Positions 16,761 to 26,004 are shown, numbered from the stretch's first letter. The stretch: DNA of 37,107 bases from Oscillospiraceae bacterium (GCA_031262245.1 JAISIJ010000270.1:1-37107); one strand, 5' to 3'. Translations and numbers: made by a program. Notes: generated from the letters alone by a model not told the origin.

Positions 16761-18035
16761 CTATGCACCTAAACCGATACCGTGATAATCAATACCGTAT
16801 TCTTTCATTTCGAGAAGTGGGAAACAGTTACGACCGTCAAAAACAAGTTTGTTTTTCATAATGTCAAAATCAGAGGGTTTAAGTGTTTTAATTTCATTCC
16901 AATCTGTAAATATAAAGCAAACATCTGCATTTTTAAGGGTTTCTGTGGGGCTTTCGCAAACTACAACAGTTGGAAATTTTTCTTTTGTTTTTTCCGAACC
17001 TACAGGGTCATAAACTTTAACGTTAGCACCTTCGTCTGTTAAAAGTCGGATATTAACAAGGCTGGGAGCTTCTCTCAAGTCGTCTGTGTTGGGTTTGAAA
17101 GTCAAGCCTAAAACGGCTACATTTAATCCCAAGAAAGAGGGGAAATATCCACGAGCTTTTTTTGTTAAAGTGAGTTTTTGATTTTCATTTACATCAATTG
17201 CCGCCTTAACTGTTTTAAGTTCACAGTCATTAAACCCTGCAAGCCAATGAAGAGCCTTTGTATCTTTAGGGAAACAAGAACCGCCGTAACCGCAACCGGG
17301 ATTTAAAAATTTACTGCCTATTCTGTCGTCATAGCTGATACCTTCCATAACTTTTAATACATTAGCACCGACTTTTTCGCAAAGATTGGCAATTTCATTG
17401 ACATAAGAAATTTTTAACGCTAAAAAGTCATTGGCTGTATATTTAATCATTTCGGCAGAACATCTGTTTGTAAAAACTTTCGGACAATCCCAAGGTGCAT
17501 AAATATCTTCCATAATCTTTTTTGCCGCTTCGGTTTCTGTTCCGATAACAATTCTTGAAGGGCGGAGCATATCGTCAACAGCAGTACCCTGTGCTAAAAA
17601 TTCGGGGTTTGAAATTAAATCAAAGTCAACACCCAAAGATTTGCTGTATTCAACGATTTTATCATTTGTTCCGATAGGCACTGTGCTTTTCATAACAATG
17701 AACGCAGATTTTTTGAATTTTGCAATATTATTAACGGAATCATAAACATATTTTAAATTTGCAGAACCGTCTTCACGCTCGGGTGTTCCGACTGCAATAA
17801 ATATTACTTCCGCATCTTTAAAAGCGGTTTCATTATCAAGGGTATAAGTTAAACGTTCCTTATTATTTGTGAGCAATTCCGGCAATCCCGGTTCATAAAT
17901 GGTGCATTTCCCGGAATTAAGCATATCAATTTTTTCTTTAACAACATCAAGACAAACAACATCGTGTCCATATTCGGCGAAAGTTGCCGCAGCCACTATT
18001 CCGACATAGCCTGTCCCGATTATAGAAATTTTCAT
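16761..18035 (-). CDS. ugd: UDP-glucose 6-dehydrogenase
   Basis: This cytosolic enzyme oxidises UDP-glucose to UDP-glucuronate with two NAD, supplying uronic acid for surface polysaccharide. The 424-residue product has the Rossmann motif IGTGYVGIVAAATFAEYGH, EPGLPELL, FIAVGTPEREDGSANLKYV, STVPIGT, NPEFLAQGTAVDDMLRPSRIVIG and the catalytic cysteine in GCGYGGSCFPKDTKAL. The C-terminal FTDWNEIKTL and FDGRNCF follow. The ATG overlaps the stop of the double glycosyltransferase (ATGA), so it belongs to the same operon and probably makes a precursor for the polymer built by the upstream enzymes. UDP-ManNAc dehydrogenase is a less likely alternative. Confidence 0.93.
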   Translation of the reverse strand: MKISIIGTGYVGIVAAATFAEYGHDVVCLDVVKEKIDMLNSGKCTIYEPGLPELLTNNKERLTYTLDNETAFKDAEVIFIAVGTPEREDGSANLKYVYDSVNNIAKFKKSAFIVMKSTVPIGTNDKIVEYSKSLGVDFDLISNPEFLAQGTAVDDMLRPSRIVIGTETEAAKKIMEDIYAPWDCPKVFTNRCSAEMIKYTANDFLALKISYVNEIANLCEKVGANVLKVMEGISYDDRIGSKFLNPGCGYGGSCFPKDTKALHWLAGFNDCELKTVKAAIDVNENQKLTLTKKARGYFPSFLGLNVAVLGLTFKPNTDDLREAPSLVNIRLLTDEGANVKVYDPVGSEKTKEKFPTVVVCESPTETLKNADVCFIFTDWNEIKTLKPSDFDIMKNKLVFDGRNCFPLLEMKEYGIDYHGIGLGA

Positions 18036-21000
18036 TTTTTTGCTCCTTTTATATTTTGTTCAAGTTTTAAAAGTCTTTTTTCCAATTCTTTTAATTGATT
18101 TTTTAGTTCTTGATTTTCAAGTTCTAAAATTTCAATGTCATTTTTTTCGGCTTTTAGGCTTTTTGCGTTTTTCGGTAATGCAATTGTTTCAAAAACCAAT
18201 TGCTCTGTAATAAGCGAAATAAATTTATAAGGTAAATCGTCAGGGGAGATTTGGTTGCGTGAGGTTAAAAAGCCCTCTTTAAATGCCCAACCGCTGCCTT
18301 GTTTTTGATATTGTCCGTAAACGGTAATTGCATCTTTGTCAATTGTATAATAAACGCTGTCACTCAATTCATTCTGTTCTTGCCATTTATGTGAATAGAG
18401 TGAAACACCCGTACTCTCAACACCTATTTCCAAATACAATGTATTATAAACATTGGGGCGGCGATTATTTAATATAATAAAATTAATCATTGCCGAACAA
18501 TTATTAAAAATCTCTTCTTTTAAAGATATTTTAAATAAAGGTATTACGGAATCTGCCGATGCGGCATTTTTGAAAACAGTTTTATATAACTCAGTATCTG
18601 TAGAAATAATATTATTTTGAACAACACCTAAAGTATTTGTAATTCTGACAACATCTTTCGGAATAGGTTTAAGTTGATTTCTTAAATCGCCTTGAGTGAT
18701 TTGTTTCAGCTTAACGGAATGTCCGACACCGATACGAGAGGTTAATAACATTGTTTTAAATTCAAAACCCGAGGCATATCCCGTATAATTAGCATAGAAT
18801 AAAATGATATTATTTTCTATTTTATAAGAAATTTTTGTTCTGAATATATCTTCGCCTTTTTCCCATTCAGCTTGAACAACTTTCATATTCAAGTCTTTGT
18901 CCAAGAACGCATAAAAGCGGAGAATATCGCTGTAGAAAGGGGTATTATTCGCCAAATATATAAATTTAATCTCTGTAATTACATTTTTATACGGTTCATT
19001 TGTCAGTTCTAATTTAAAAAACGGAACACCGGCATCGTGTTTGGCATCTTTTTGGATAAATATAAATTTAGAAGTGGTTTTTTCTCCGGGTTCGATAACA
19101 AAGCTTTTCCCTTTATCTTCAATCGGATTATCTGTAAGACTTTGTTTAAATTCTGCAAACTGACCGGGTTCATATTCAGATAACCGTAAAAAGAATCTGT
19201 ATTTATAAACCAAAGCGGAAGGTATAATACTTTCATTCAGTTGAGTTATGCCGATATAATCAAGAAAACCGCTTGAAAATTTATCAAACGCCATAGCCGC
19301 TACTTCGTCAAAATCAATACTTTCAACAAAATACCAATAAAACATTTTTATTGTGGCAACTGAAAAATTTGTTGCAAGTGAGGGTTTTGTATTTTTAATA
19401 TTATCAAAAATACCGCTGATTGATTCAAATATCGCCAACGGATAAATATTATGATTTTTTCTGCTGATATTTGCTTCCGAAGAAAGATTTGAACGTAGAA
19501 TCCAACGCAAAAGTACCTTAGGCAATACTGAAATCTTGTTTGCAGAGGTTAAAGCGGAGTAAGTGAAATAAGCATCATTTGAAACAAATAATTCCTTGAA
19601 ATGCAAGAGATTTTTTTGAACAAATTTACGGTTAAAAGCTTTATCCCAAGCACATCCGTTAAGTGCAAGATAAGGGTTAGAAGTCATTTCATTTAACGTA
19701 AAAGTCGGTTTGTTAGGAAAATTAACACCGTTATTTGCAAAAAACCAAGTCAATTCTCTGCAAAGATTTCTTGCCGTTTCAAATTGTTCGGATTTAAATA
19801 TTAAGACATCGGGAGTGTTTTTTGCCGTAGCCTCACTTATCTCCTGCAACATATTCGGATAGAAATAATCATCGCTGTCAAGGAAAGAAAGATATGCACC
19901 CTGTGCATATTCCATACCCAAATTTCTTGCCGCTCCCGCACCTTTATTTTCTTGTTTTAACAGTTTAAAACGGCTGTCTTTGTCAGCATATTCTTGCATA
20001 ATTTCGGGTGAAGAATCAGTTGAACCGTCATCAATAAGAATAAATTCTGTCTCTTTGAGGGTTTGTGCACAAAGACTGTCAAGTGTTTCTTTCAGATATT
20101 TTTCGGAATTATAAACAGCCATAATCACAGAGATTTTACAAACCTGTGCTAAATAACTTTCATAATATTCAACAGGAGAAAACGCTAAATTAATTAAAGC
20201 GTTATAAGTGTTTTTATTGTTGAAAACTGTTTTATCAATAGAGATTGTCATATTTTTTGTAAATTCTTTGATTTGTTTTGAACATTCCAAAATCAGCAGT
20301 AAATGACAATCTTTATTGGATAATCTGATTGTAAAATTCAGATTATATATATATCTTTCAAAAAATAATTCTTTTTTTGCCGGGAAGTCGGGATTTTTTT
20401 GCAACAATTCAAATGCAGATTTATGAGCCGCATTGAATTGACTTACCATATTATCTTCATTTTTTGTAATAGAATTATTATTATCTTTTCTGTGGTAAAC
20501 ACCTGTAAAATTCAAGTGCATTATGCTTTTTGCAGCTAAAACACATTCAAAATGGAAAGAGCAATCTTCCCAGTTTATTAAATTTTCATCGTGTAAGATA
20601 TTAGTTTCCGATAAGAATTTTCTGCGGTGTAACGTACGCCAACGGTGATTAAAAGCAGTATATGCCTCTTTATCTTTACCGCTGATAATCTTATTGTAAG
20701 TAGATGGTTTTTGGGTACAGGGTTTAAGGGTTTGCGTTAAATTATGCTTTTCAATGCTCCCTGAAAATTCACAATAATCAACGGATACCAAATCTAAATC
20801 AAATTCTTTTGCAGTATTATACGTTCTTTCCAAAAAGTTTATATTATAATAATCGTCACTATCCAAAAATGCGATATATTCACCTTTTGCCTGTTTAATA
20901 CCGTAATTAAGCTGATAACAAAGACCCTTATCCTCAAAATCAAAGAGAATAATTCTTTTGTCTTTTTTTGCATATTTATTTATAATATTAACCGTATTAT

Positions 21001-21142
21001 CTGTTGAACGACTGTTTATAACAAGAATTTCAATATCCTTAAAGGTTTGATTTATAACGCTGTTTAAACATTCCTCCAAATATAATTCGGAATTAAAACA
21101 AGGGATTATAACAGAAACAGCGGGGGTAACTGCTTTCGGCAT
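18032..21142 (-). CDS. Double-domain GT2 glycosyltransferase with C-terminal coiled coil
   Basis: The 1036-residue protein contains two family 2 glycosyltransferase domains. Domain 1 (about 8-220) has SVIIPCFNSELYLEECL and FLDSDDYY, but the usual DDGSTD appears as NSRSTD, so donor binding may be altered. Domain 2 (about 336-560) is canonical: SVIMAVYNSEKYLKETL, LIDDGSTDSS and FLDSDDYF. A beta-rich region of about 300 residues without recognisable motif follows, and a Leu/Glu/Lys coiled coil closes the protein (about 1000-1030). No membrane segment is seen. It starts eight bases after the TagF-like gene and overlaps ugd by ATGA. Tandem GT2 domains often add alternating sugars; that role is inferred. 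Confidence 0.88.
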   Translation of the reverse strand: MPKAVTPAVSVIIPCFNSELYLEECLNSVINQTFKDIEILVINSRSTDNTVNIINKYAKKDKRIILFDFEDKGLCYQLNYGIKQAKGEYIAFLDSDDYYNINFLERTYNTAKEFDLDLVSVDYCEFSGSIEKHNLTQTLKPCTQKPSTYNKIISGKDKEAYTAFNHRWRTLHRRKFLSETNILHDENLINWEDCSFHFECVLAAKSIMHLNFTGVYHRKDNNNSITKNEDNMVSQFNAAHKSAFELLQKNPDFPAKKELFFERYIYNLNFTIRLSNKDCHLLLILECSKQIKEFTKNMTISIDKTVFNNKNTYNALINLAFSPVEYYESYLAQVCKISVIMAVYNSEKYLKETLDSLCAQTLKETEFILIDDGSTDSSPEIMQEYADKDSRFKLLKQENKGAGAARNLGMEYAQGAYLSFLDSDDYFYPNMLQEISEATAKNTPDVLIFKSEQFETARNLCRELTWFFANNGVNFPNKPTFTLNEMTSNPYLALNGCAWDKAFNRKFVQKNLLHFKELFVSNDAYFTYSALTSANKISVLPKVLLRWILRSNLSSEANISRKNHNIYPLAIFESISGIFDNIKNTKPSLATNFSVATIKMFYWYFVESIDFDEVAAMAFDKFSSGFLDYIGITQLNESIIPSALVYKYRFFLRLSEYEPGQFAEFKQSLTDNPIEDKGKSFVIEPGEKTTSKFIFIQKDAKHDAGVPFFKLELTNEPYKNVITEIKFIYLANNTPFYSDILRFYAFLDKDLNMKVVQAEWEKGEDIFRTKISYKIENNIILFYANYTGYASGFEFKTMLLTSRIGVGHSVKLKQITQGDLRNQLKPIPKDVVRITNTLGVVQNNIISTDTELYKTVFKNAASADSVIPLFKISLKEEIFNNCSAMINFIILNNRRPNVYNTLYLEIGVESTGVSLYSHKWQEQNELSDSVYYTIDKDAITVYGQYQKQGSGWAFKEGFLTSRNQISPDDLPYKFISLITEQLVFETIALPKNAKSLKAEKNDIEILELENQELKNQLKELEKRLLKLEQNIKGAKK

Positions 21143-21150
21143 TTTTCCTC

Positions 21151-22887
21151 CTACAATTCAAATATGGCATCATAAGTTCTTTTACAATTATTATTGTCAA
21201 TATTCCCGAAAAAATCATTAATCCTGTCAAGATATTTTTTCTTTTGTTTCGGGAAGATATTATTTTTTGAATTTTCGGTAAATTCAGCAATTGCTTTTAT
21301 CAATTCTTCTTTTTCCGTAATTATTTCTCCGAAACCATCTTTTTCATAATTAAAATAAGTAGGTTTATGATGATTGGGGAGTTTTTGATAATAAATAACA
21401 GGACGTTCAGAATAGGCAAAATCGAAAAAGACACTCGAAAAATCTGTAATTAACATAGCCGATTTTTTGAAAAGTTCAGCATAAGAAAGATTATCACCTA
21501 TTGTAATACATTCGGAAATATCCGCAAAAAATCTTCCGAATTGTTTTGCAAGAGGGTGAAGTTTCAATATTATCTTGAAATTATTCTTTTCTAAAGTTTT
21601 CAGCAAAATCGGGTCGGTGAGGAAATCTATAAGCATTTTGTAATAATCAGAAGCTTTAAATTCCGTTTCCGTCATTCCCGAAATACTATATCTCCAAGTA
21701 GGAGCAAAAGTTATAATTTTTTCAGGCGGTTCGTTATATACTCTGTTATCAAACCTCGGAAAACCCGTAAGTTTTACAACACCTTCGGGATAGCCGAAAG
21801 CAGAAGAATTTGTAATATAATCAAACTCTTTTTTTGCTGTTGCAACAAACATTTCCGGGTTATAGCGACGTTCATTATAGAAATCCGTCACATCGTCTTT
21901 TGTAATACCGTGCTGCAAAAATATAAATTTTGACCTGTCATAAACATAAAGAAATTGAATAGCCGGTGTTCCCGATGAAAACAAAATTGTTTTGGTAAGA
22001 CTTGATGCCCATTTTTCTGCAAAAGCAATTAACATAAACGTATCAAAATTTTCCGTGCAAACAATATTTTCGTCTTCGGGATTTTCCTTTTTTAACTTAT
22101 CATAACCTGTTTTGTTAATAATAAAATATTTTTCTATGCCGTCGTTTTGTTTTTTTGCATAATTATACAATGCCCAACCGTTATCGTCGGCAGTATTTTT
22201 TCTGTCTGAAAAAAGCCAGATTTTTCGTCCCTCATATTCCTTATAATGCTCAAGATAATATAAAAAAAGTTTTGTATCTTCAATAGTATTCATATTAACA
22301 GCATTACACATTGTATAGTGCTTAATAACTTCAAAATTGCTTTTTTCAACAAAGAGAATATTATTTTTAGGTGTAACGGTAAATACAGTATTTTCACAGG
22401 TATGAAAAGGAATTTTAAATCTTTTAATTGCTGAAAAAGGTGAGAAATTAGTATGGGTAAGCTTGGGACTGACGATACGTCCGCTTGCTGTTTTCAGGGA
22501 AATTCGGATAGTATCGTCAATCTCGAATTTAAAAACAAATTCAAATATTTTCAGAACAGCCGTATTTTTTTCTGCATATTTAGGGCGATAGAAATCATTT
22601 TCGGATATATGAATATTTGCATTAAAAATTTGGTTGTTATATACAAGAACAGGTGCAAAATCTTCACAAATCGAATGATAAAACCCGCGGATTGTAATAA
22701 TATTATTATATTCTTTTACACAAAAAAGCTTTAATTCCGTTGAGGAAAGGGGCATAAGCAGATTGTCGGCAATATAGACAGCGGTGTCTTTAACAACTGC
22801 TTTTTCCCCTGTAAGTTCCTCTAAAAGATATGCTCTTGTATAAAAATCCGAATGTTTTTCGTTAATTTCTTTTATACGGTCTGTCAT
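21151..22887 (-). CDS. CDP-glycerol glycerophosphotransferase family protein (TagB/TagF-like)
   Basis: The 578-residue product has the C-terminal glycerophosphotransferase domain typical of teichoic-acid primases and polymerases (TagB, TagF): QFLYVYDRSKFIFLQHGITKDD, FDYITNSSAFGYPEGVVKLTGFPRFDN, ITFAPTWRYSISG, ILKLHPLAKQF, and SAMLITDFSSVFFDFAYSERPVIYYQ near residue 480-505. Such enzymes transfer glycerol-phosphate (or another polyol-phosphate) units on the inner membrane face. The N-terminal half (about 1-200) is beta-rich and unrecognised. The ATG overlaps the stop of the KRKYTKKNA-repeat gene (ATGA). With neighbouring GT2 enzymes and ugd it suggests a phosphodiester-linked surface glycopolymer; the actual polyol is unknown. 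Confidence 0.88.
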   Translation of the reverse strand: MTDRIKEINEKHSDFYTRAYLLEELTGEKAVVKDTAVYIADNLLMPLSSTELKLFCVKEYNNIITIRGFYHSICEDFAPVLVYNNQIFNANIHISENDFYRPKYAEKNTAVLKIFEFVFKFEIDDTIRISLKTASGRIVSPKLTHTNFSPFSAIKRFKIPFHTCENTVFTVTPKNNILFVEKSNFEVIKHYTMCNAVNMNTIEDTKLFLYYLEHYKEYEGRKIWLFSDRKNTADDNGWALYNYAKKQNDGIEKYFIINKTGYDKLKKENPEDENIVCTENFDTFMLIAFAEKWASSLTKTILFSSGTPAIQFLYVYDRSKFIFLQHGITKDDVTDFYNERRYNPEMFVATAKKEFDYITNSSAFGYPEGVVKLTGFPRFDNRVYNEPPEKIITFAPTWRYSISGMTETEFKASDYYKMLIDFLTDPILLKTLEKNNFKIILKLHPLAKQFGRFFADISECITIGDNLSYAELFKKSAMLITDFSSVFFDFAYSERPVIYYQKLPNHHKPTYFNYEKDGFGEIITEKEELIKAIAEFTENSKNNIFPKQKKKYLDRINDFFGNIDNNNCKRTYDAIFEL

Positions 22888-24218
22888 ACTGCCTCAATAA
22901 TAAAATCTGCAGGTGTTCCTTTGTTTGAAATAACAACTTGTTGACCTTGAATTGTAAGGAAATACCCGCTGAAATTCTTTGAATAAAAATTGAAATCTTC
23001 GCCGTTTGCTTGAATACTGAATCTTCCTCTTGCTTTGCCTACATCTGACATATCAAACCCGTTTAATGATGTTTTTACAAGGATATAGGTAGAGTCTTTG
23101 AAAGTAGTTAAAAACAAATTGCCGGTTTTAAGGCGATAAGATAAAAGGAATTTATATTCGTCTTTTGTGCCTTTATTGTCGCCGATAAAGAATTTTGAAT
23201 CCTTGAGATAAATATATTTTCCGTTTGAAACAAGTCTTAATTTAACAACTTTATCACCGAAAAATTTATTATAATCGGGGGATTCCTCAACTTTATTGCG
23301 AACAACGCCTTTCATTGCCAATATCTCATTTTTCAATACAAGATTTTCGTCCTCAAGTACAAAGTTTTGTTTTTTGAGTTCTTCATATAATGATTTTAAA
23401 TCATTGTATTCGTCTAAAAGAGTGAGATATTTGGGGCTTTCTTCTTTTTCTTCTTCTTCTTCCTCGTCTTCACCTATTGCAACAATTTCTTCAACATCTA
23501 AATCGTCAACAATTTTAGTTTCTTCAATTGCTACTTCTGCTACTTCTTCAACTGCGATTTCTTTAACTGTCGGTTCAACAACAGGTTCCTCAATAACAGG
23601 CTCTTCAACAACAGTTTCTGTTATTGTTTCGGGAGCAATTTCAGCAACTGCATTTTTCTTTGTATATTTTCTTTTCGGTTTTTCTTCTTTTACAACCTCG
23701 GGAGCAGTTTCAGCCGCCGCATTTTTCTTAGTATATTTTCTTTTGGGCTTTTCTTCTTTTACAACCTCGGGAGCAATTTCAGCCGCCGCATTTTTCTTTG
23801 TATATTTTCTTTTGGGTGTTTCTTCTTTTACAACCTCGGGAGTAATTGCATTTTTCTTTGTATATTTTCTTTTTGGTTTTTCTTCTTTTACAACCTCGGG
23901 AGTAATTTCAACAGCCGCATTTTTCTTTGTATATTTTCTTTTCGGTGTTTCTTCTTTTATAACTTCGGGAGCAATTTCAGCCGCCGCATTTTTCTTAGTA
24001 TATTTTCTTTTGGGTGTTTCTTCTTTTACTACTTCGGGAGCAACTGCATTTTTCTTTGTATATTTTCTTTTGGGTGTTTCTTCTTTTATAACTTCAGCCG
24101 CTGTTTCAACTTTATTTTCAGCCACCTCTTGGGGAATAACTGCATTTTTCTTTGTATATTTTCTTTTTGCTTTTACCTCTGCGACAGGATTAATTTCAGG
24201 TGATTTTTTCCTTGCCAT
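22884..24218 (-). CDS. KRKYTKKNA-repeat protein with coiled coil and beta-trefoil-like C-terminus
   Basis: I know no named family for this. The 444-residue product has four regions. Residues about 18-200 hold eight KRKYTKKNA units joined by acidic-hydrophobic spacers (PEVVKEETP and variants), giving evenly spaced basic patches. Residues about 205-260 are strongly acidic (GEDEEEEEEKEE). A coiled coil spans about 265-310. The C-terminal ~125 residues are beta-rich (LRLVSNGKYIYLKD, KTGNLFLTTFKDS, SGYFLTIQGQQVVI) and look like a three-lobed beta-trefoil or fascin-like fold. There is no signal peptide or membrane segment, so it is probably cytosolic. The start overlaps the upstream stop (TAATG), and the AGGAGG ribosome-binding site lies inside the upstream gene's last codons. 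The repeats are also visible in DNA (units of about 60-69 bp). Confidence 0.85.
   Translation of the reverse strand: MARKKSPEINPVAEVKAKRKYTKKNAVIPQEVAENKVETAAEVIKEETPKRKYTKKNAVAPEVVKEETPKRKYTKKNAAAEIAPEVIKEETPKRKYTKKNAAVEITPEVVKEEKPKRKYTKKNAITPEVVKEETPKRKYTKKNAAAEIAPEVVKEEKPKRKYTKKNAAAETAPEVVKEEKPKRKYTKKNAVAEIAPETITETVVEEPVIEEPVVEPTVKEIAVEEVAEVAIEETKIVDDLDVEEIVAIGEDEEEEEEKEESPKYLTLLDEYNDLKSLYEELKKQNFVLEDENLVLKNEILAMKGVVRNKVEESPDYNKFFGDKVVKLRLVSNGKYIYLKDSKFFIGDNKGTKDEYKFLLSYRLKTGNLFLTTFKDSTYILVKTSLNGFDMSDVGKARGRFSIQANGEDFNFYSKNFSGYFLTIQGQQVVISNKGTPADFIIEAV
23640..24180 (-). repeat. In-frame coding tandem repeats (KRKYTKKNA units)
   Basis: Eight near-identical DNA segments encoding KRKYTKKNA recur at intervals of about 60-69 bases (wider between the first two copies). 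Spacer lengths vary in whole codons, as expected from slippage or unequal recombination in frame. The array can therefore change copy number without breaking the reading frame. Confidence 0.85.
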
Positions 24219-25549
24219 TAATTCTTCCTCCTAACTTTTAATGTGTTAGATTTATTTGTTTTTTTGATATTTCCATTTGATTCTTCAAATTTCAAAACTA
24301 CGGGAACAAGTCGTTTTGCCGGTGTTTCATAGAAAAAACGAATACAGTCCTCCACGATAAAATCTATTTTAAAATAAAACTCATTCTCATAATAAATAGC
24401 CTTGCCCATATAAAAAATATTATTCCTTTTTATCGTTGAAAAAAAACAATTTTCATTATATTTTGCAATTAATTTAATATTCTCACAAACAGCGGAAAAT
24501 ATACCTTTAAAGCCGTTTTCACAGGATTGTATCATTACATCACTGCCGAAAGTTTCAAGTGTAAATTCGCCGAAAGTGCAAAAAGGTTTTATTTTATTTT
24601 CAAATAATTTTATTTCACCGTATTTTAATTTAAGCCATCCGATTTTTTGTGAAAAAGATAAATTTCTTTGAGAAAATATTATCTCATCATCAATATATTG
24701 CAGACAATAAAGGAACGCATCCCAAGCTGTTGTATATTCGGGTGTGTTTTTTAATTCTTCGGAATAGTCACCTTTATACCACTGCAAATCATAACAGACA
24801 ACCCTCTCTATATAATACGGTATTTTTCTGAATTTTGCAAGAAAAAAATCAAATAAATATTTATAAACTTTAAAAACACGCTTAAAAGTTTCAATATTTT
24901 TTCTCTGATTATTAATTGCAGAGGATTTTTCCGCTCTACGGCGGTAAAAATAAGTTGCTTCATTTATATATCCGAAAAAATATTTTTCGGCGGCAATTTC
25001 AAAAAATAATTTAAAATCTTCTGCAAGAGCAACATTTTTATCAAATTTATAATTTTTTAATACTTTTGTTTTAAAAAATACAACTCTCAAAGGAACGATA
25101 TTTTTATCGTTAAGTGAAATAATTCTTGTTTTTTGATTTATACACAAAGGGTGTTGTCCTTTTTTTGAATCAAAAAAAACAGTATTAACTTGTGTAAAAT
25201 CTATTTTGTCTTTATTTAATTCTAAAAATTCAAAACATATTTTCAGTAAATCCGGAGAAAATTTATCGTCACCGTCAAGAAAAGCAGTATATTCAGAGTA
25301 GGCAACCTCAATACCGACATTTCTTGTGTCAGAAACGCCGCTGTGTTCTTTATTTATATAACAGATATTAGAGTGTTTTTGTTGAAATTTTTCACAGATT
25401 AAAGCTGAGTTATCAGTGCTTCCGTCATTAATCAAAATCAGTTGAATATTTTCAAAACCGACAGTTTGGTTTATAACACTTTCAATAGCTGTTTCAATAT
25501 ATTTCTCGACGTTATAAACAGGTATTATAACGCTGAATATATACTTCAT
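24218..25549 (-). CDS. GT2 family glycosyltransferase
   Basis: The 443-residue product has an N-terminal family 2 domain: SVIIPVYNVEKYIETAIESVINQT, LILINDGSTDNSALICE, GVSDTRNVGIEVA and the metal-binding FLDGDDKF near residue 95. After about residue 230 it is helical and then beta-rich with no motif I recognise; no membrane segment is evident. The ATG overlaps the luxS stop (ATGA). Its last codons encode the AGGAGG ribosome-binding site for the next gene. It likely acts on the same surface polymer as the downstream enzymes; donor and acceptor are unknown. Confidence 0.9.
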   Translation of the reverse strand: MKYIFSVIIPVYNVEKYIETAIESVINQTVGFENIQLILINDGSTDNSALICEKFQQKHSNICYINKEHSGVSDTRNVGIEVAYSEYTAFLDGDDKFSPDLLKICFEFLELNKDKIDFTQVNTVFFDSKKGQHPLCINQKTRIISLNDKNIVPLRVVFFKTKVLKNYKFDKNVALAEDFKLFFEIAAEKYFFGYINEATYFYRRRAEKSSAINNQRKNIETFKRVFKVYKYLFDFFLAKFRKIPYYIERVVCYDLQWYKGDYSEELKNTPEYTTAWDAFLYCLQYIDDEIIFSQRNLSFSQKIGWLKLKYGEIKLFENKIKPFCTFGEFTLETFGSDVMIQSCENGFKGIFSAVCENIKLIAKYNENCFFSTIKRNNIFYMGKAIYYENEFYFKIDFIVEDCIRFFYETPAKRLVPVVLKFEESNGNIKKTNKSNTLKVRRKN

Positions 25550-26004
25550 ACAGGATAAATCAATTGCTCGGGTGAATAATTTTTCAGAATTTCAGATAAT
25601 TCCGATACATCTTTCTTTGCTTTTTCTAAATCGTGAAAAGCAAAATTACCACATTCCTCAAATTTTGAACCGGGGAGTTCGCCTTGAAAATCTTTTATAA
25701 ATTCAAGTGCATCTTTTACGAGTTTAATTGCCGCCTCTTTTTCCTTTGAACGTAAAAGCACATAAAATCCTGTCAAACAGCCCATAGGTCCTACATATAT
25801 AACATCGGCTTTAATATCGGAGTTTCTTGCAAAAGTTGCAAATAAATGCTCGATTGTATGTGCAGATGTTCCGCTTAAATAATCTCCGCCGTTGGGTTTC
25901 TTCATTCTGACATCATAGGTTATAATATCATCATCAATCCTTGATATATACATTCCTACACCGAATTTGGTATGGTCTGTTGAAAAGCTTGTAATACGTT
26001 CCAT
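25546..26004 (-). CDS. luxS: S-ribosylhomocysteine lyase (autoinducer-2 synthase)
   Basis: LuxS cleaves S-ribosylhomocysteine into homocysteine and DPD, the precursor of AI-2, in the activated methyl cycle. The 152-residue product has the metal-binding HTIEH (His49, Glu52, His53), the catalytic cysteine Cys76 in GPMGCLTGFY, and the third metal ligand Cys118 in EECGN. ECGN is followed by FAFHDL. Length is standard. It is translationally coupled (ATGA) to a glycosyltransferase, which is an unusual partner; methyl-cycle genes such as mtnN, metK or metB are not nearby. A ribosome-binding site (AAGGAAAA) precedes the ATG and an unusual dyad lies further upstream. Confidence 0.95.
   Translation of the reverse strand: MERITSFSTDHTKFGVGMYISRIDDDIITYDVRMKKPNGGDYLSGTSAHTIEHLFATFARNSDIKADVIYVGPMGCLTGFYVLLRSKEKEAAIKLVKDALEFIKDFQGELPGSKFEECGNFAFHDLEKAKKDVSELSEILKNYSPEQLIYPV

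Noticed and set aside
23640-24180. CRISPR-like array
   Set aside because: The spaced repeats are in frame, code for KRKYTKKNA, and the spacers are themselves repetitive, unlike CRISPR spacers.
23296-24234. 312-codon open frame opposite the KRKYTKKNA gene
   Set aside because: It is the antisense of a repetitive lysine/glutamate-rich gene, giving a Ser/Phe/Thr low-complexity translation; the minus-strand frame has overlaps and a ribosome-binding site.
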